Shown piece after piece: positions 23,914-35,802 of a stretch of DNA of 64,000 nt; position 1 is the stretch's first letter; every line of letters starts with the position of its first letter. The notes beneath the pieces were generated by a model, which had not been told where the DNA came from, did not search any database, and saw only the letters and a program-made list of their open reading frames with translations. The position numbers and the translations under genes were made by a program. The stretch is from Rugalucina vietnamica (taxonomy: Eukaryota > Mollusca > Bivalvia > Lucinida > Lucinidae): assembly GCA_964017185.1 (NCBI GenBank), contig OZ024883.1, forward strand, positions 40,602,395 through 40,666,394, given 5' to 3'.

Positions 23914-24380
23914 ATGAGCGATTTTGTAAAAGGTCTCACCTATTGCCTTCGTCAAAAATAAGCATATTCGCCCGTAAACTTATATTTTATACCACCACCT
24001 GTCTACTTGGATGGGATCCGGAATGTTTTTGTATGGTGACCTGTCGTTTCTAGAAATCAGTGGAAGGTCACTGTAAATATCGTATGAAAGAATCAATCCT
24101 GTTGGATAATTGTATTGCATTGTTGCCATGACACTAGATCACAAAGTGTTTTGACTGGATATTAAATCAAGCAACCTATGAAAACCAACGTAACACATAT
24201 CACGCGCTGGCGTAACACGTCGTGTGACCAGTGTATTTATAGTAATGTCACGGCTAGATTGCCGATTTCATTCGGGATGTCCTCCAGTTCTGTAGAATGC
24301 TTTAATTGTTAGTTTTTACGGGCGGTTGTGCTAATTTTGAATGAAGGCAATGGGCGAGACCTTTTACAAAGACACTCATC
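23914..24380. mobile_element. MITE-like inverted repeat, about 467 bp
   Basis: The left segment TTTTGTAAAAGGTCTCACC, TATTGCCTTCGTC and TTCGCCCGTAAA is the inverted copy of the right segment GGGCGG (about 24321), GAATGAAGGCAATGGGCGAG and ACCTTTTACAAAGACACTC. Arms are about 80 bp and roughly 80 percent alike. No open frame or clear target duplication. Confidence 0.6.
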
Positions 24381-25573
24381 ACGCAGTCCAATCTATAGTT
24401 CGATAATGAGCGGGTGGGAAAAGAATACACCCATTTTAGAGACGGTACTTGCATTTTTACGACAAAAATGTCGTTTTTAAACCCATTCTCTGCTATTTTT
24501 GATCCAAACGATATAGCGCATACAAACGGTTATATCTCACTGCACGTTCTGGTATAAAAATTATGTCGCAGTCATGTCTCGTGCAGCACGCAAATATGCG
24601 CCAGTATAAATCAGCCCGTGAAAATTGTGGGTTTGAAATCAGACTACGTCATTATTTTGGCCAGATTGTTTTCCGGTATTTTGCAATGACTTGTGAAGAG
24701 GTAAGTGCTATTTGGACTACGTATTATTGTATACTTTAAATTACTATTTTTGTTTAAAGCCCCACACTTTTGAAAATATGTTGATATAAATCAATTACGT
24801 CGTCTCCTACGATGGAGGGGTTGAGTATACGTATACTTTTACAGAGGGGCATTCTTGTTTCATGAATGTTATTTTGATATGGCTATGGGTTTTCGTCCAA
24901 GTCAACAGGTTTTTCAGTCATGTCGGGACGAAACCACTGATTCCTTGATGCTACACAGTTCCATGGAGGAGATTAAAGTGTCTTGTGTATGGGCACAGCA
25001 CGGCGAAGGTAGGTATCGAACCCATTATTTCTCGATCCTGACCCCTGAGCTCTAAATATAAGGCACCCCACTCCCCAGATGCATGTTAAATTCAATGTGA
25101 AACGCATAAATACTAACTAAGGATTATCCTTTCTCATTGTAAAAACAACAACAAAGGTTCTCATAAAATCATTTGAACTTAGATCAGGAAAGTAAATTTC
25201 ACTCCGCTCCGCTTCGGTATCTCGTTCTACTACCTTGTGAGGTTCGGGTAATTACGAAATAGCGACGGGAAATAATGAATGAGAAGATCTTGTAGCAATT
25301 TGTCATATTTCAGAAATGTGGCATCTTCGTTCGTTTAAATTTTATTATATTATTTTTGGCCGGGGCGGGTGGGGGGAGGGGGGCAAATCTACAATCAATG
25401 GGCAAATCTACAATTTTGTTAAATCCGATATTTAGTCCTCTAGGCTGATTGTGTAACTGTAAATGTCGGATTTTATCGGACATGATCGGAAACAAAATTG
25501 TTGGTTTTCACATGCAAAGGCTCAGAGCATATCATTACCAAAACTTGCCCATGCAATATACAGATAATTTTTT
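24381..25573. other. unassigned; degenerate tRNA-like trace
   Basis: No gene recognised. Minus-strand positions of about 24965-25060 carry a weak box B-like GGGTTCGATACC and a phrase resembling the SINE at 27834-28038. ATGACTTGTGAAGAG followed by GTAAGTG at 24686-24707 could be a short exon with a splice donor, but nothing corroborates it. Confidence 0.35.
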
Positions 25574-27833
25574 CAGGTGTAGGGGTGGGGTATGAGGCAC
25601 CCCTGTCATTGACGTGCGCGGAGTTTAGGGAGCAAGCGACCTAGTGGGATTTACAGTAGAAGGGATGTACTTTCAGACCACATAAGCGGCTATGCCGGGA
25701 AAACTCTAGTTTTCGAGAAATAGGGGTACAAAGATGACCAAAAATGGAAATTTCTGTATAGTATTGCAATGTGTCGGTACCAACTCGGGCTGGTTTCTCA
25801 AAGAACCCCACCGAGTTTAGGGAGTTCGAGACCCAGTGGGGCTTGTAGTCCATACAAGTGCCTTTACAGCCCATAGGTCGGTTATACTGGGAAAACTCTG
25901 GTTTGTCGGAAATTTCAACTCAAACATTGGGAAACGTAAACATTCATGGGTTTGGGGGTGGGGTATGAGGCACCCCTGTCATTGACGTGCGCGGAGTTTA
26001 GAGAGCGAGCGATCTAGTGGGATTTACAGTAGAAGGGATGTACTTTCAGACCACATAAGCGGCTATGCCGGGAAAACTCTAGTTTTCGAGAAATAGGGGT
26101 ACAAAGATGACCAAAAATGGAAATTTCTGTATAGTATTGCAATGTGTCGGTACCAACTCGGGCTGGTTTCTCACAGAACCCCACCGAGTTTAGGGAGTTC
26201 GAGACCCAGTGGGGCCTGTAGTCCATACAAGTGCCTTTACAGCCCATAGGTCGATTATACTGGGAAAACTCTGGTTTGTCGGAAATTTCAACTCAAACAT
26301 TGGGAAACGTGAACATTCATGGGTTTAGGGGTGGGGTATGAGGCACCCCTGTCATTGACGTGCGCGGAGTTTAGGGAGCAAGCGACCTAGTGGGATTTAC
26401 AGTAGAAGGGATGTACTCTCAGACCACATAAGCGGCTATGCCGGGAAAACTCTAGTTTTCGAGAAATAGGGGTACAAAGATGACCGAAAATGGAAATTTC
26501 TGTATAGTATTGCAATGTGTCGGTACCACATCGGGCTGGTTTCTCACAGAACCCCACCGAGTTTAGGGAGTTTGAGACCCAGTGGGGCTTGTAGTCCATA
26601 CAAGTGCCTTTACAGCCCATAGGTCGATTATACTAGGAAAACTCTGGTTTGTCGAAAATTTCAACTCAAACATTGGGAAACGTGAACATTCATGGGTTTG
26701 GGGGTGGGGTATGAGGCACCCCTGTCATTGACGTGCGCGGAGTTTAGGGAGCAAGCGACCTAGTGGGATTTACAGTAGAAGGGATGTACTTTCAGACCAC
26801 ATAAGCGGCTATGCCGGAAAAACTCTAGTTTTCGAGAAATAGGGGTACAAAGATGACCAAAAATGGAAATTTCTGTATAGTATTGCAATGTGTCGGTACC
26901 AATACGGGCTGGTTTCTCACAGAACCCCACCGAGTTTAGGGAGTTCGAGACCCAGTGGGGCCTGTAGTCCATACAAGTGCCTTTACAGCACATAGGTCGG
27001 TTATACTGGGAAAACTCTTGTTTGTCGGAAATTTCAACTCAAACATTGGGAAACGTGAACATTCATGGGTTTAGGGGTTGGGTATGAGGCACCCCTGTCA
27101 TTGACGTGCGCGGAGTTTAGGGAGCAAGCGACCTAGTGGGATTTACAGTAGAAGGGATGTACAGTGGTGTTATGGCTAAAAACCCAAATTAGCCGTTTTA
27201 ACGGCTAATTTGTTAACGGCTAATTGTAAAATTTCGCGGCGAAATTGTGTGTAAAATAAAAGTCAGCGCGGAATTTCGCCGCGAAATTCCGCCGCGGAAT
27301 TCCAGATTTCGCGGCGAAATTTCGCGGCGGAACACGGCGAAAAAAGTATACCTGTCATTACGCATAAAATTCAATTGACCGGCGTTTCGCGGTGTTTCGC
27401 GGCGAAAAAGACGACAGTCACAATTTTTTTTTTGTTTAAATATAATTTTAAATTTGATGTTTTTATTTCAGTTCTAGTTGTATCAATATTTTGTTTGCGT
27501 CACAATTTTGTATAATTATCGTTTTAGTCCCGACAGTCACAACAGTTTTATTGTTTAAATTTCATTTTAATTTGTATGCATCTAGTATTACTTTTCAAGT
27601 CGTATAAATATTTTGTTTTCTTTTCAATTTTGTATAATTATTGTATTTTATTCGTGTCTTAACTTGTTTGGAGTTTCTGAGACCCTGATTATCGGCTTTG
27701 TGTTTTTTTCATGCTTCTTTTTCAGATTAATCAGACTTACCCGATAATATTAGATCCTGTTATCTAGCTTAATTAACAAAAAAAAGCTCATAGCGACATA
27801 AGCAATTTTCATGGTATGATTATTGCCCACAGA

Positions 27834-28038
27834 TGTGTTTGTTTGTATTGAGGCTGAACGTCCCAGTAACCAATTTTTAGTCATGTCTGGACAGAGCTAC
27901 CGTTTCCTGGGTATTAAGTAGTACTGTGGGTAGTCAATGTGCCTTGCTCAAGGACACAACACGGTGTCGCCAGTGCGGATCGAACTCAGGACCTCTCGAT
28001 TCGGAGTCTGATGCACTACAACTATGCCACCGCGATCC
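27834..28038 (-). mobile_element. tRNA-derived SINE, full or nearly full
   Basis: Read on the minus strand: a tRNA-like head (GGATCGCGGTGGCATAGTTG with box A; GAGTTCGATCCGC with box B), then CACCGTGTTGTGTCCTTGAG, a central body with TACCCAGGAAACGGTAG, and a 3' end GGGACGTTCAGCCTCAATAC followed by CAAACAAACA. The CAAA-type tail and internal Pol III boxes define a SINE. It sits inside the TA-element. Confidence 0.75.
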
Positions 28039-28203
28039 CAACCCACATATTAATACAAGTCTTTGGATTCAACATGATGAAGCAATCGGCTTCAACTCTG
28101 TTTTGGACATTTAATCGCCTGTGGCTAATGACACTGCTCAAAGCATCAATGATTTTCGATTACGTCAAATGGATTCCGTTTCGTTGAAATCAATTTAGTC
28201 TAA

Positions 28204-28258
28204 ACGACATTTGGTCGCATACGACCTTCGGGTCCATACGATATTCGGTCGAATACGA
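28204..28258. repeat. 17-bp tandem repeat, three units
   Basis: ACGACATTTGGTCGCAT, ACGACCTTCGGGTCCAT and ACGATATTCGGTCGAAT follow each other without spacers. No other function seen. Confidence 0.7.
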
Positions 28259-30539
28259 GCAATACAGCAACATACATGCACAAAATTGTGTCGAAACTGT
28301 CGATTTTTGCTAACCGTTTTGAGTTAAACAGCGTGTTGTGTTCCTTCCAAAACCCACACGTACGGATGGCTTGGAACACGTACATGCATATCAAATGACA
28401 AAATCTCATTGTATACATGGCACAATACACTAGAAAAGGGAGGATACTGTGTTTAAAACAAAGTACTGACGTCAGTATATAAAGTTTTCAGTTTATCTTG
28501 GAACACATATATACAGTAAGGGCCGTGTACGCACCGTGGCAATATGAGCGCATGCCGCATTAGATTAATTAGAACAAAGTTGAGCGCAGAAGCCTTGTGG
28601 TGGATTAAAGGAATTGACCGGAATCAAAATGTCCTGTGTTCGATTCCTATATTCGTTGGGTTTCGTACTTGAGCAAAACCGGTATACATATATTACCCTG
28701 AAAGTGTTGTCACCATGGGACTGTTGACTGTTAAACTGATCTTCGCTAGTTGTACTTCTACAAGGCAAGTATAATGTATAAATCGATATGATTGCGATTA
28801 GTCTTGTGCTGGCATTCATAGAGGGTGATCAGAGTGGTAACCAGCAAGCCCAAATGTCAATATGCCTCTTTTTGTTTTGTCGTTTTACATGGTTGAGCTC
28901 AAATTAAGTTATCGTAGTTCACATCTTAAACGCTATAAAGTGAAGCAATTGAGGAAAATTTACAAAAAAGAAAGCAAGGAATCTAACTATTAGCATTACC
29001 ATTTAGACAATGTTTGTGCTACAACACAAGGCACAAAGTTAGATGGCCCCTGCCCATTGGGACTTTAAGGAATATATAGGCTGCTTGTGCCTCCAGGCAA
29101 AACTTGTACGCTATTGACAGATCATCTGATTACTGGTTTACCGCTCAGGTCTGTGCCTGCCTAGGAAAAATGGTTTCAAGTAACCATCCATACATATAAA
29201 CAGTATTGGCTTAGAGGGATCGTTATATTTCAAACACTTGTTAGATATCATGACGTCCCATAAAATGGAGGCAGCGTCCTGACATGACCATTGCTGTTGA
29301 TTACGACGTAAAGCATCTATTCAAACAAAAAAACAACAAAGTTAGATTCAACGAGCTGGCGCATTACGTTATAGATATTTTCGTCTTTCCGTGATTTCGT
29401 TTTCGTACCACCTACGTAATACCAATGGAAAAGTCGCGTTATGCACGTTTTTCATTTCTATACATGCATAATCGTACATATTATTATGTGCACGTAAATA
29501 ACGATCTATACATGGAACAGATGAATCATAGTGTGGTCATTAAATTAAAAATAAATAATTTTATGTTAACATTTACAGGTATTTCGCCGTGTTTCGCGGC
29601 GAAATAGGAAATTTTAACTTACCTGTTGTAAACGTTAAAAAACGATTTTCGCCGCGAAACACCGCGAAATTTCACCGCGAAAATCGGATTTTCGCGGCGA
29701 AAAAATTAACCGATTAAACGTTTAAATTTTCCCTTGGCCGGTGAAATTTCGCGGTGGTTTCGCCGCGAAAAATCACAAGTGATCAGCGCGAACTGTGCAA
29801 AAGTGGGTTTTTAGCCATAACACCACTGTACTTTCAGACCACATAAGCGGCTATGCCGGAAAAACTCTAGTTTTCGAGAAATAGGGGTACAAAGATGACC
29901 AAAAATGGAAATTTCTGTATAGTATTGCAATGTGTCGGTACCAACTCGGGCTGGTTTCTCAAAGAACCCCACCGAGTTTAGGGAGTTCGAGACCCAGTGG
30001 GGCTTGTAGTCCATACAAGTGCCTTTACAGCCCATAGGTCGGTTATACTTGGAAAACTCTGGTTTGTCGGAAATTTCAACTCAAACATTGGGAAACGTGA
30101 ACATTCATGGGTTTGGGGCACCCCTGTCATTGACGTGCGCGGAGTTTAGGGAGCAAGCGATCTAGTGGGATTTACAGTAGAAGGAATGTACTTTCAGACC
30201 ACATAAGCGGCTATGCCGGGAAAACTCTAGTTTTCGAGAAATAGGGGTACAAAGATGACCAAAAATGGAAATTTCTGTATAGTATTGCAATGTGTCGGTA
30301 CCAACTCGGGCTGGTTTCTCACAGAACCCCACCGAGTTTAGTGAGTTCGAGTCCCAGTGGGGCCTGTAGTCCATACAAGTGCCTTTACAGCCCATAGGTC
30401 GGTTATACTGGAAAAACTCTGGTTTGTCGGAAATTTCAACTCAAACATTAGGAAACGTGAACATTCATGGGTTTAGGGGTGGGGTATGAGGCACCCCTGT
30501 CATTGACGTGCGCGGAGTTTAGGGAGCAAGCGACCTAGT

Positions 30540-31162
30540 TGTCGCCCGTCACAACGGGTGACATATACGGTAGGATTTTCCCAAAGAAACAGGGAAGAAA
30601 ACCGACAGAATCCAAATACGAAAATGTGTATGGTTCTCGAAATATTTTACATGTAATTTGACAAAGCGGGAAACCAGCAACGTTTTACCGACAGGAACTG
30701 ATTATTGAAAGGCAGAAAGTGATTGGCTAGATCTATTTGGACCAATCGTATCTTTGGTCTTAAAACTGGTTCGGTATTCTTTGCTGTCAAACTCCAAACC
30801 GGAGGTGTTGGCACTGTTGGGGAGTTTGCTTTGCTGTGGGTGGACTTGATTTAGTAATTATGAGTGTACGCATTCGTTTTACAAGGCGTTTCTTCTCCTG
30901 AGCACAAAATTTCGGTTTATGTATTTTGATCAGGCAGGATGTTCAATAGAACACTTCCGTTGATGTCCCGGGCCATGAAACCCCTCGACACAAATGGAGT
31001 GAACGAGGTATAAAAGTGAAACGCGATGTAGGTTAGACAGTTGATCTACATGTTAGTTAAGCTGAATAACCATTCTTACGCAATCCAGGACTAAATGATG
31101 GTGGTCTAGATCTAAATAACAGAGAAAACGGGCGACACTAGCTTTTTTAAAAGCTATCCTTG
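30540..31162 (+). mobile_element. Helentron-like element 1, non-autonomous
   Basis: The 5' end TGTCGCCCGT (30540-30549) forms a hairpin with ACGGGTGAC (30554-30562) and is also the exact complement of ACGGGCGACA at 31128-31137. The 3' end is the hairpin AGCTTTTTTAAAAGCT (31140-31155) followed by ATCCTTG. The motif ATATACGGTAGGATTTT follows the 5' hairpin. A terminal 5' arm matched by a subterminal 3' arm and then a terminal hairpin is the layout of Helentrons (Helitron2). No Rep/helicase is encoded. The exact end base is uncertain by one T. Confidence 0.7.
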
Positions 31163-31559
31163 TTTCGGCTCGTCTCGACGAGCCGAATATACGATAGGAT
31201 TTTGGCTGGGAACCTACGAAAAATACCGAACACTCCGCATGACTACACAGGTTGGTTTCCGATCTTCACTAATTAGTCATCCGGTAAGCCGAAAACATGT
31301 GATGTTTTAAACGTTAGCAGTGATTGGTTTAATGAAATCCAGCCAATCATCATTTTTCTTTTAAGCAAAGTTCGGATGTAGACCATTTTGCGTATGCTGA
31401 TATCGGGGCCGTAAGTGTCGACTAATTACCGAACAGGAAATCCAGGAAGCAGGTCATCTCTGCCTTTTTACTTTTCGGTCTTATTAAGTCCACTCGGCCT
31501 TTTTTTCTTTTTTAATTCAATTTTATGTCCCTTTTAAGATAATTTCAGCTCATATAAGT

Positions 31560-31630
31560 GGGTGGTACGAAAACGGGAGGTCCACAAGAAAAACCATCTG
31601 GCAAACCGCAAGCAGAATGTCTCGCACCGT
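31560..31630 (+). repeat. interspersed repeat, second copy of the 23283 type
   Basis: GGTACGAAAACGGGAGGTCC, then AGAAAAACCATCTGGC and CCGCAAGCAGAATGTCTCGC, align in order with the block at 23296-23376. Confidence 0.5.
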
Positions 31631-31883
31631 GATCAAAGGGACCCCACTTTCACTGACACAATTCACACCAAGTAAACCATGTACACGACTTCCATACATT
31701 GGACCGTGTCTGTTCGCCTCCGAAACACCTCTAATTTCTATAGCTATTTCATTGCAAGCAGTACTGTGGCTTATGCCTACTTAATGACTGATTAGTGTGG
31801 GTCGGAAATCAACATATTTTTATCCCACTTGTCCATTATGTTTATGCACACAGAGCCGTTTCTAGCCTATAAAAGTGTAACGG

Positions 31884-31885
<2 letters not shown>

Positions 31886-31978
<93 letters not shown>
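31886..31978. repeat. (TC)n(CA)n microsatellite
   Basis: About 22 TC units are followed by about 25 CA units, inside Helentron-like element 2. Confidence 0.98.
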
Positions 31979-31979
<1 letters not shown>

Positions 31980-33284
31980 TTACTTTACGACTAATTCTCA
32001 TGAGATCAGTGTGAGAGTAATCTTGAGCTCATGCACATCAAAATAAGAAATTTGTTTTCTCAGAAACCACTAGCATACAAGTTTATTTGTTTAAAAAATG
32101 AATAGATCTCCAAAATGGTGTGGTCATAATACAAAATGCTAAACGAGCCGCTTCTAGCTTTTTTAAAAGCTATCCTTGTGGGATTTACAGTAGAAGGGAT
32201 GTACTTTCAGACCACATAAGCGGCTATGCCGGGAAAACTCTAGTTTTCGAGAAATAGGGGTACAAAGATGACCAAAAATGGAAATTTCTGTATAGTATTG
32301 CAATGTGTCGGTACCAACTCGGGCTGGTTTCTCAAAGAACCCCACCGAGTTTAGGGAGTTCGAGACCCAGTGGGGCTTGTAGTCCATACAAGTGCCTTTA
32401 CAGCACATAGGTCGGTTATACTGGGAAAACTCTGGTTTGTCGGAAATTTCAACTCAAACATTGGGAAACGTGAACATTCATGGGTTTGGGGGTGGGGTAT
32501 GAGGCACCCCTGTTATTGACGTGCGCGGAGATTAGGGAGCAAGCGATATAGTGGGATTTACAGTAGAAGGGATGTACTTTCAGACCACATAAGCGGCTAT
32601 GCCGGGAAAACTCTAGTTTTCGAGAAATAGGGGTACAAAGATGACCGAAAATGGAAATTTCTGTATAGTATTGCAATGTGTCGGTACCAACTCGGGCTGG
32701 TTTCTCACAGAACCCCACCGAGTTTAGTGAGTTCGAGACCCAGTGGGGCCTGTAGTCCATACAAGTGCCTTTACAGCCCATAGGTCGGTTATACTGGGAA
32801 AACTCTGGTTTGTCGGAAATTTTAACTCAAACATTGGGAAACGTGAACATTCATGGGTTTAGGGGTGGGGTATGAGGCACCCCTGTCATTGACGTGCGCG
32901 GAGTTTAGGGAGCAAGCGACCTAGTGGGATTTACAGTAGAAGGGATGTACTTTCAGACCACATAAGCGGCTAAGCCGGGAAAACTCTAGTTTTCGAGAAA
33001 TAGGGGTACAAAGATGACCAAAAATGGAAATTTCTGTATAGTATTGCAATGTGTCGGTACCAACTCGGACTGGTTTCTCAAGAACCCCACCGAGTTTAGG
33101 GAGTTCGAGACCCAGTGGGGCTTGTAGTCCATACAAGTGCCTTTACAGCCCATAGGTCGGTTATACTGGGAAAACTCTGGTTTGTCGGAAATTTCAACTC
33201 AAACATTGGGAAACGTAAACATTCATGGGTTTGGGGGTGGGGTATGAGGCACCCCTGTTATTGACGTGCGCGGAGTTTAGGGAG

Positions 33285-34428
33285 TGTAACACCCCAACAG
33301 TTGTATTTTTTTTTTTCGTATATCTAGTCATTTACGTAAACTAGTCAGCAATAAGAGTTATTTTATTATGTAACAGAAAAAGTCTTGTTTGTATCTTTCC
33401 GAAAGATGTTGAAAGAGTCGTACAGCGAAAAATGCCCTGGTCAACCGACTTTCACAGACTTTGGAAGGAACCGCCTCCCCGGTGTGACCGACAAGTTGTT
33501 CCCAGAGGGGCGGTCCCTCCCTACAGTATTTGACAGTTTCGTAATGTTCAATGATTGCCTGAGCCTGCTCTGTTCTGTTCCTTAAGATAGTAAACAACCA
33601 GGGGATTTTCACAGCCCTTCCCCCTTTGAAAGAGTGTTAACTGGCACTATAATACAGTACAAAGGTGTTGACTGGCACTTGAAAAACAGTAGAATCAAAC
33701 ATGGCATTAGAATACCAAGGTGTATAACATGTCATTAGAACCAAACAACATGGCATTGGAATACCAGGGTGTATAACATGTCATTAGTTTTCGTGGCCAC
33801 CACCACAGAGTGGAATATCGCATTTGTGCACAAACAGTAGGTACTCTACCTCACAGATCTTACACAGCGCTTTAGTTAGATGGGATTCTGACCCCATACA
33901 GAAGTACCATGGTACAGAAAGACCGATAATCGGCCAAACAGTCAGAAAAACGGGTGATGACAACTGCCGAATCAAGGGCCCGATTCGACCAGTTGTTTAC
34001 AGTGTAAATAACGTTAAAATCTTACCAAAGTTTATTCTATTTGTTGTAATCCATCACAATGCGTTTAATCAGGTTCGGGTCAATTCAATACTAGGTTAGG
34101 GATACATAAATATTTTCCTCCTTATGAGGCGCACCCTCAACTGACCCTCACGAGGTTTCACAGCATATCAATTGATTGAGGACCTCTAACAGTTTCACAG
34201 ACATAACACAGTTAAATATACATTAAAACAGAACAGACTTACGGACACCTGCTTGATGAACAGACGAATAAGATAGCAAACACTTGTTGAATTTGAGATT
34301 AACTTTAACAACTTACTGAATAAAACATATTGTCAAAATTATAACATGTCTTTGTATTCTGTTGGTTGCTTGTGTGTCTGAGCGTTCTAGCGAACTGGGA
34401 ATTACATGTGTCTCTCTGTTTACGCTAC
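33285..34428 (+). repeat. 5' LTR
   Basis: The left boundary is fixed by the start of identity with the 3' LTR (63747). The right boundary is set just before TGGTGGCAGCGC and is uncertain by a few bases. AATAAA at 34319-34324 could be the polyadenylation signal. Length is about 1.14 kb. The short frames on either strand inside have no protein features. Confidence 0.85.
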
Positions 34429-34446
34429 TGGTGGCAGCGCTTATAC
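34429..34446 (+). other. tRNA primer-binding site (candidate)
   Basis: TGGTGGCAGCGC starts with TGG, the complement of a tRNA CCA end, directly after the LTR and about 130 bp before gag. The priming tRNA is not identified. Confidence 0.6.
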
Positions 34447-34575
34447 CTAACAAATATTTTCGTAGTTTGTGCAGAGAGATAAAAGAGTTCCTCCCAGATC
34501 GGCGGCACGCTACAGTTTGGTGGCACAGCGATGGGATCATTCTAATCCAGTGTCCTCACTTGCTCAGACACGAAT

Positions 34576-35802
34576 ATGGCTTCCAACAGAGTCTCTGACA
34601 TAGACGACAGTGACACGGAAACTAGACTCCCTTCTCCCGACCCTCCTCTGAGGAACAGACAACCCAATGCAAATGACAGTGACGACTCTGAGGTCATTAT
34701 TAACAGAAATGCAAGTCAAAGGAGAAAGAGCAGAAGTCGGGAGACGGTAAATATAGCACGAACAGAACTCAATGGCCTCTATGCTGAAATGAGACAATTA
34801 AGGAATGAGGTACGCAGAGTGAGAAACAGAACACATAGGTTAGACACAGACCATGGGCATTATACGGACGATTTTAGTGACGAGGAGCTGGACATGAATA
34901 ACAATGAGACCCCAGATAATCGTTTAGATAGGACAGACGACTTTCGTGAGGATCAGGTACCTCATGAGGAACATGACCCTCATGAGGAACCAAACAGACA
35001 CCCATTTACAATGGCAAACAGCTATGGACGAGGTGACGACAGGACACTCGTACAAAAACCAAAAAAGCCAGCTACATACTCTGGTAAAACAGGTTGGCGA
35101 GAATACCTTATTCACTTCGAAATGGTGGCTGAATTTAACAGATGGGATGACAGAACAAAGGCATTTGAGCTAGCTTTGAGCCTCAGAGACGATGCTCAAG
35201 TTACTCTCAGCGATCTCAAACCACAAGAGAGAAAGAATTATAGTTCTATAGTTACAGCACTGACCTCACGTTTTGAGCCCGAGGATCAGTCAGAATTATT
35301 TCGCTCTGAGTTGAAGAGCAGGTTCCGTAGGAAAGATGAACCATTAACAGAGTTTGCACAGGACGTCAAACGCCTCGTGCGGCTAGCATATCCAAACACT
35401 GACATTGACGTCCGTGATACGCTAGCGAGAAACGCATTCGAGGACTCCCTAAATGATGCAGACATGGAATGGGCAGTGCATCAGGGGAAGCCGAAATCTA
35501 TTGAGACTGCTGTAAAGCTGGCATTAGAGTTTGAGGCTTTTCGAGGGAGCCGAAAACAGCTCAACCCTTCAAGGTCAAATAAAGCACCTATGAGGGTACA
35601 GATTGAGGAACCAATACAGGCCAACAAGTCAAACAATTACAGTCACAGCAGAAATAGAGATACTCATAGGATTCGAAAGCTGTGTACTTACTGCACAAAA
35701 AGGGGACATTTAGAAAATGATTGTTATACTAAACAGAGAGCTTTAGAGTTACGACGGTCTGAGATGAATAAAGACACAAATCAGAATCAGGGAAACTGTT
35801 AA
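34576..35802 (+). CDS. gag: Gag polyprotein, 408 aa
   Basis: This is the structural protein of the retrotransposon particle. The N-terminal 120 residues are charged and carry a predicted coiled stretch rich in Arg/Glu (GLYAEMRQLRNEVRRVRN). Residues of about 155-320 match the Ty3-type capsid (retrotransposon gag) pattern, with KKPATYSGKTGWREYLIHFE, then FELALSLRDDAQVTLSDL and a Phe/Arg-rich region. One CCHC zinc knuckle (CTYCTKRGHLENDC, C-x2-C-x4-H-x4-C) lies near residue 373 and would bind RNA. The start ATG is the first after the primer-binding site. The TAA stop at 35800-35802 lies 4 nt after a GGGAAAC slippery heptamer, from which part of translation would shift into pol. The frame is intact. 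Confidence 0.93.
   Translation: MASNRVSDIDDSDTETRLPSPDPPLRNRQPNANDSDDSEVIINRNASQRRKSRSRETVNIARTELNGLYAEMRQLRNEVRRVRNRTHRLDTDHGHYTDDFSDEELDMNNNETPDNRLDRTDDFREDQVPHEEHDPHEEPNRHPFTMANSYGRGDDRTLVQKPKKPATYSGKTGWREYLIHFEMVAEFNRWDDRTKAFELALSLRDDAQVTLSDLKPQERKNYSSIVTALTSRFEPEDQSELFRSELKSRFRRKDEPLTEFAQDVKRLVRLAYPNTDIDVRDTLARNAFEDSLNDADMEWAVHQGKPKSIETAVKLALEFEAFRGSRKQLNPSRSNKAPMRVQIEEPIQANKSNNYSHSRNRDTHRIRKLCTYCTKRGHLENDCYTKQRALELRRSEMNKDTNQNQGNC

Larger units (their letters stand above)
27162..29828. mobile_element. TA-inserted transposon with TTTCGCGGCGAAA subterminal clusters
   Basis: A perfect 25-bp terminal inverted repeat begins CAGTGGTGTTATGGC and ends AAAAACCCA. The TA at 27160-27161 is duplicated at 29829-29830, and the satellite resumes in phase. 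Terminal CAGTG with a TA target fits the Tc1/mariner-type format. Both ends carry clusters of the palindrome TTTCGCGGCGAAA and variants (27223-27410 and 29578-29778), plausible transposase-binding arrays. No transposase frame of useful size remains in 2667 bp. A SINE is inserted inside. Confidence 0.8.
31163..32178 (+). mobile_element. Helentron-like element 2, non-autonomous
   Basis: It starts immediately after element 1. The 5' hairpin TTCGGCTCGTC/GACGAGCCGAA occupies 31164-31187, followed by ATATACGATAGGATTTT. Its arm CGGCTCGT is complementary to ACGAGCCG at 32143-32150. The 3' end (AGCTTTTTTAAAAGCT, then ATCCTTG, ending 32178) is identical to that of element 1. The satellite resumes at 32179. 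Inside are a CCGGAGTACC-type repeat and a TC/CA microsatellite. No protein is encoded. Confidence 0.7.
25574..33284. repeat. 373-bp satellite array, about nine monomers, split by insertions
   Basis: Monomers recur every 373 bp (for example CAGTAGAAGGGATGTAC at 25656, 26029, 26402, 26775). Three blocks are present: 25574-27161, 29829-30539 and 32179-33284. Sequence phase continues exactly across each interruption, so one array was split by a TA-element and a Helentron pair and is finally cut by the LTR element at 33285. One monomer (near 30117) lacks about 12 bp. Each full monomer keeps a 71-81 codon minus-strand frame, which may be chance conservation because the monomers are so alike. Confidence 0.93.

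Noticed and set aside
24686..24707. Mini-exon ATGACTTGTGAAGAG with GTAAGTG donor
   Set aside because: Five codons only and no partner exon seen.
28585..28660. tRNA-like sequence with GTGTTCGATTCC
   Set aside because: Only a box B-like match; stems do not fold and no SINE body follows.
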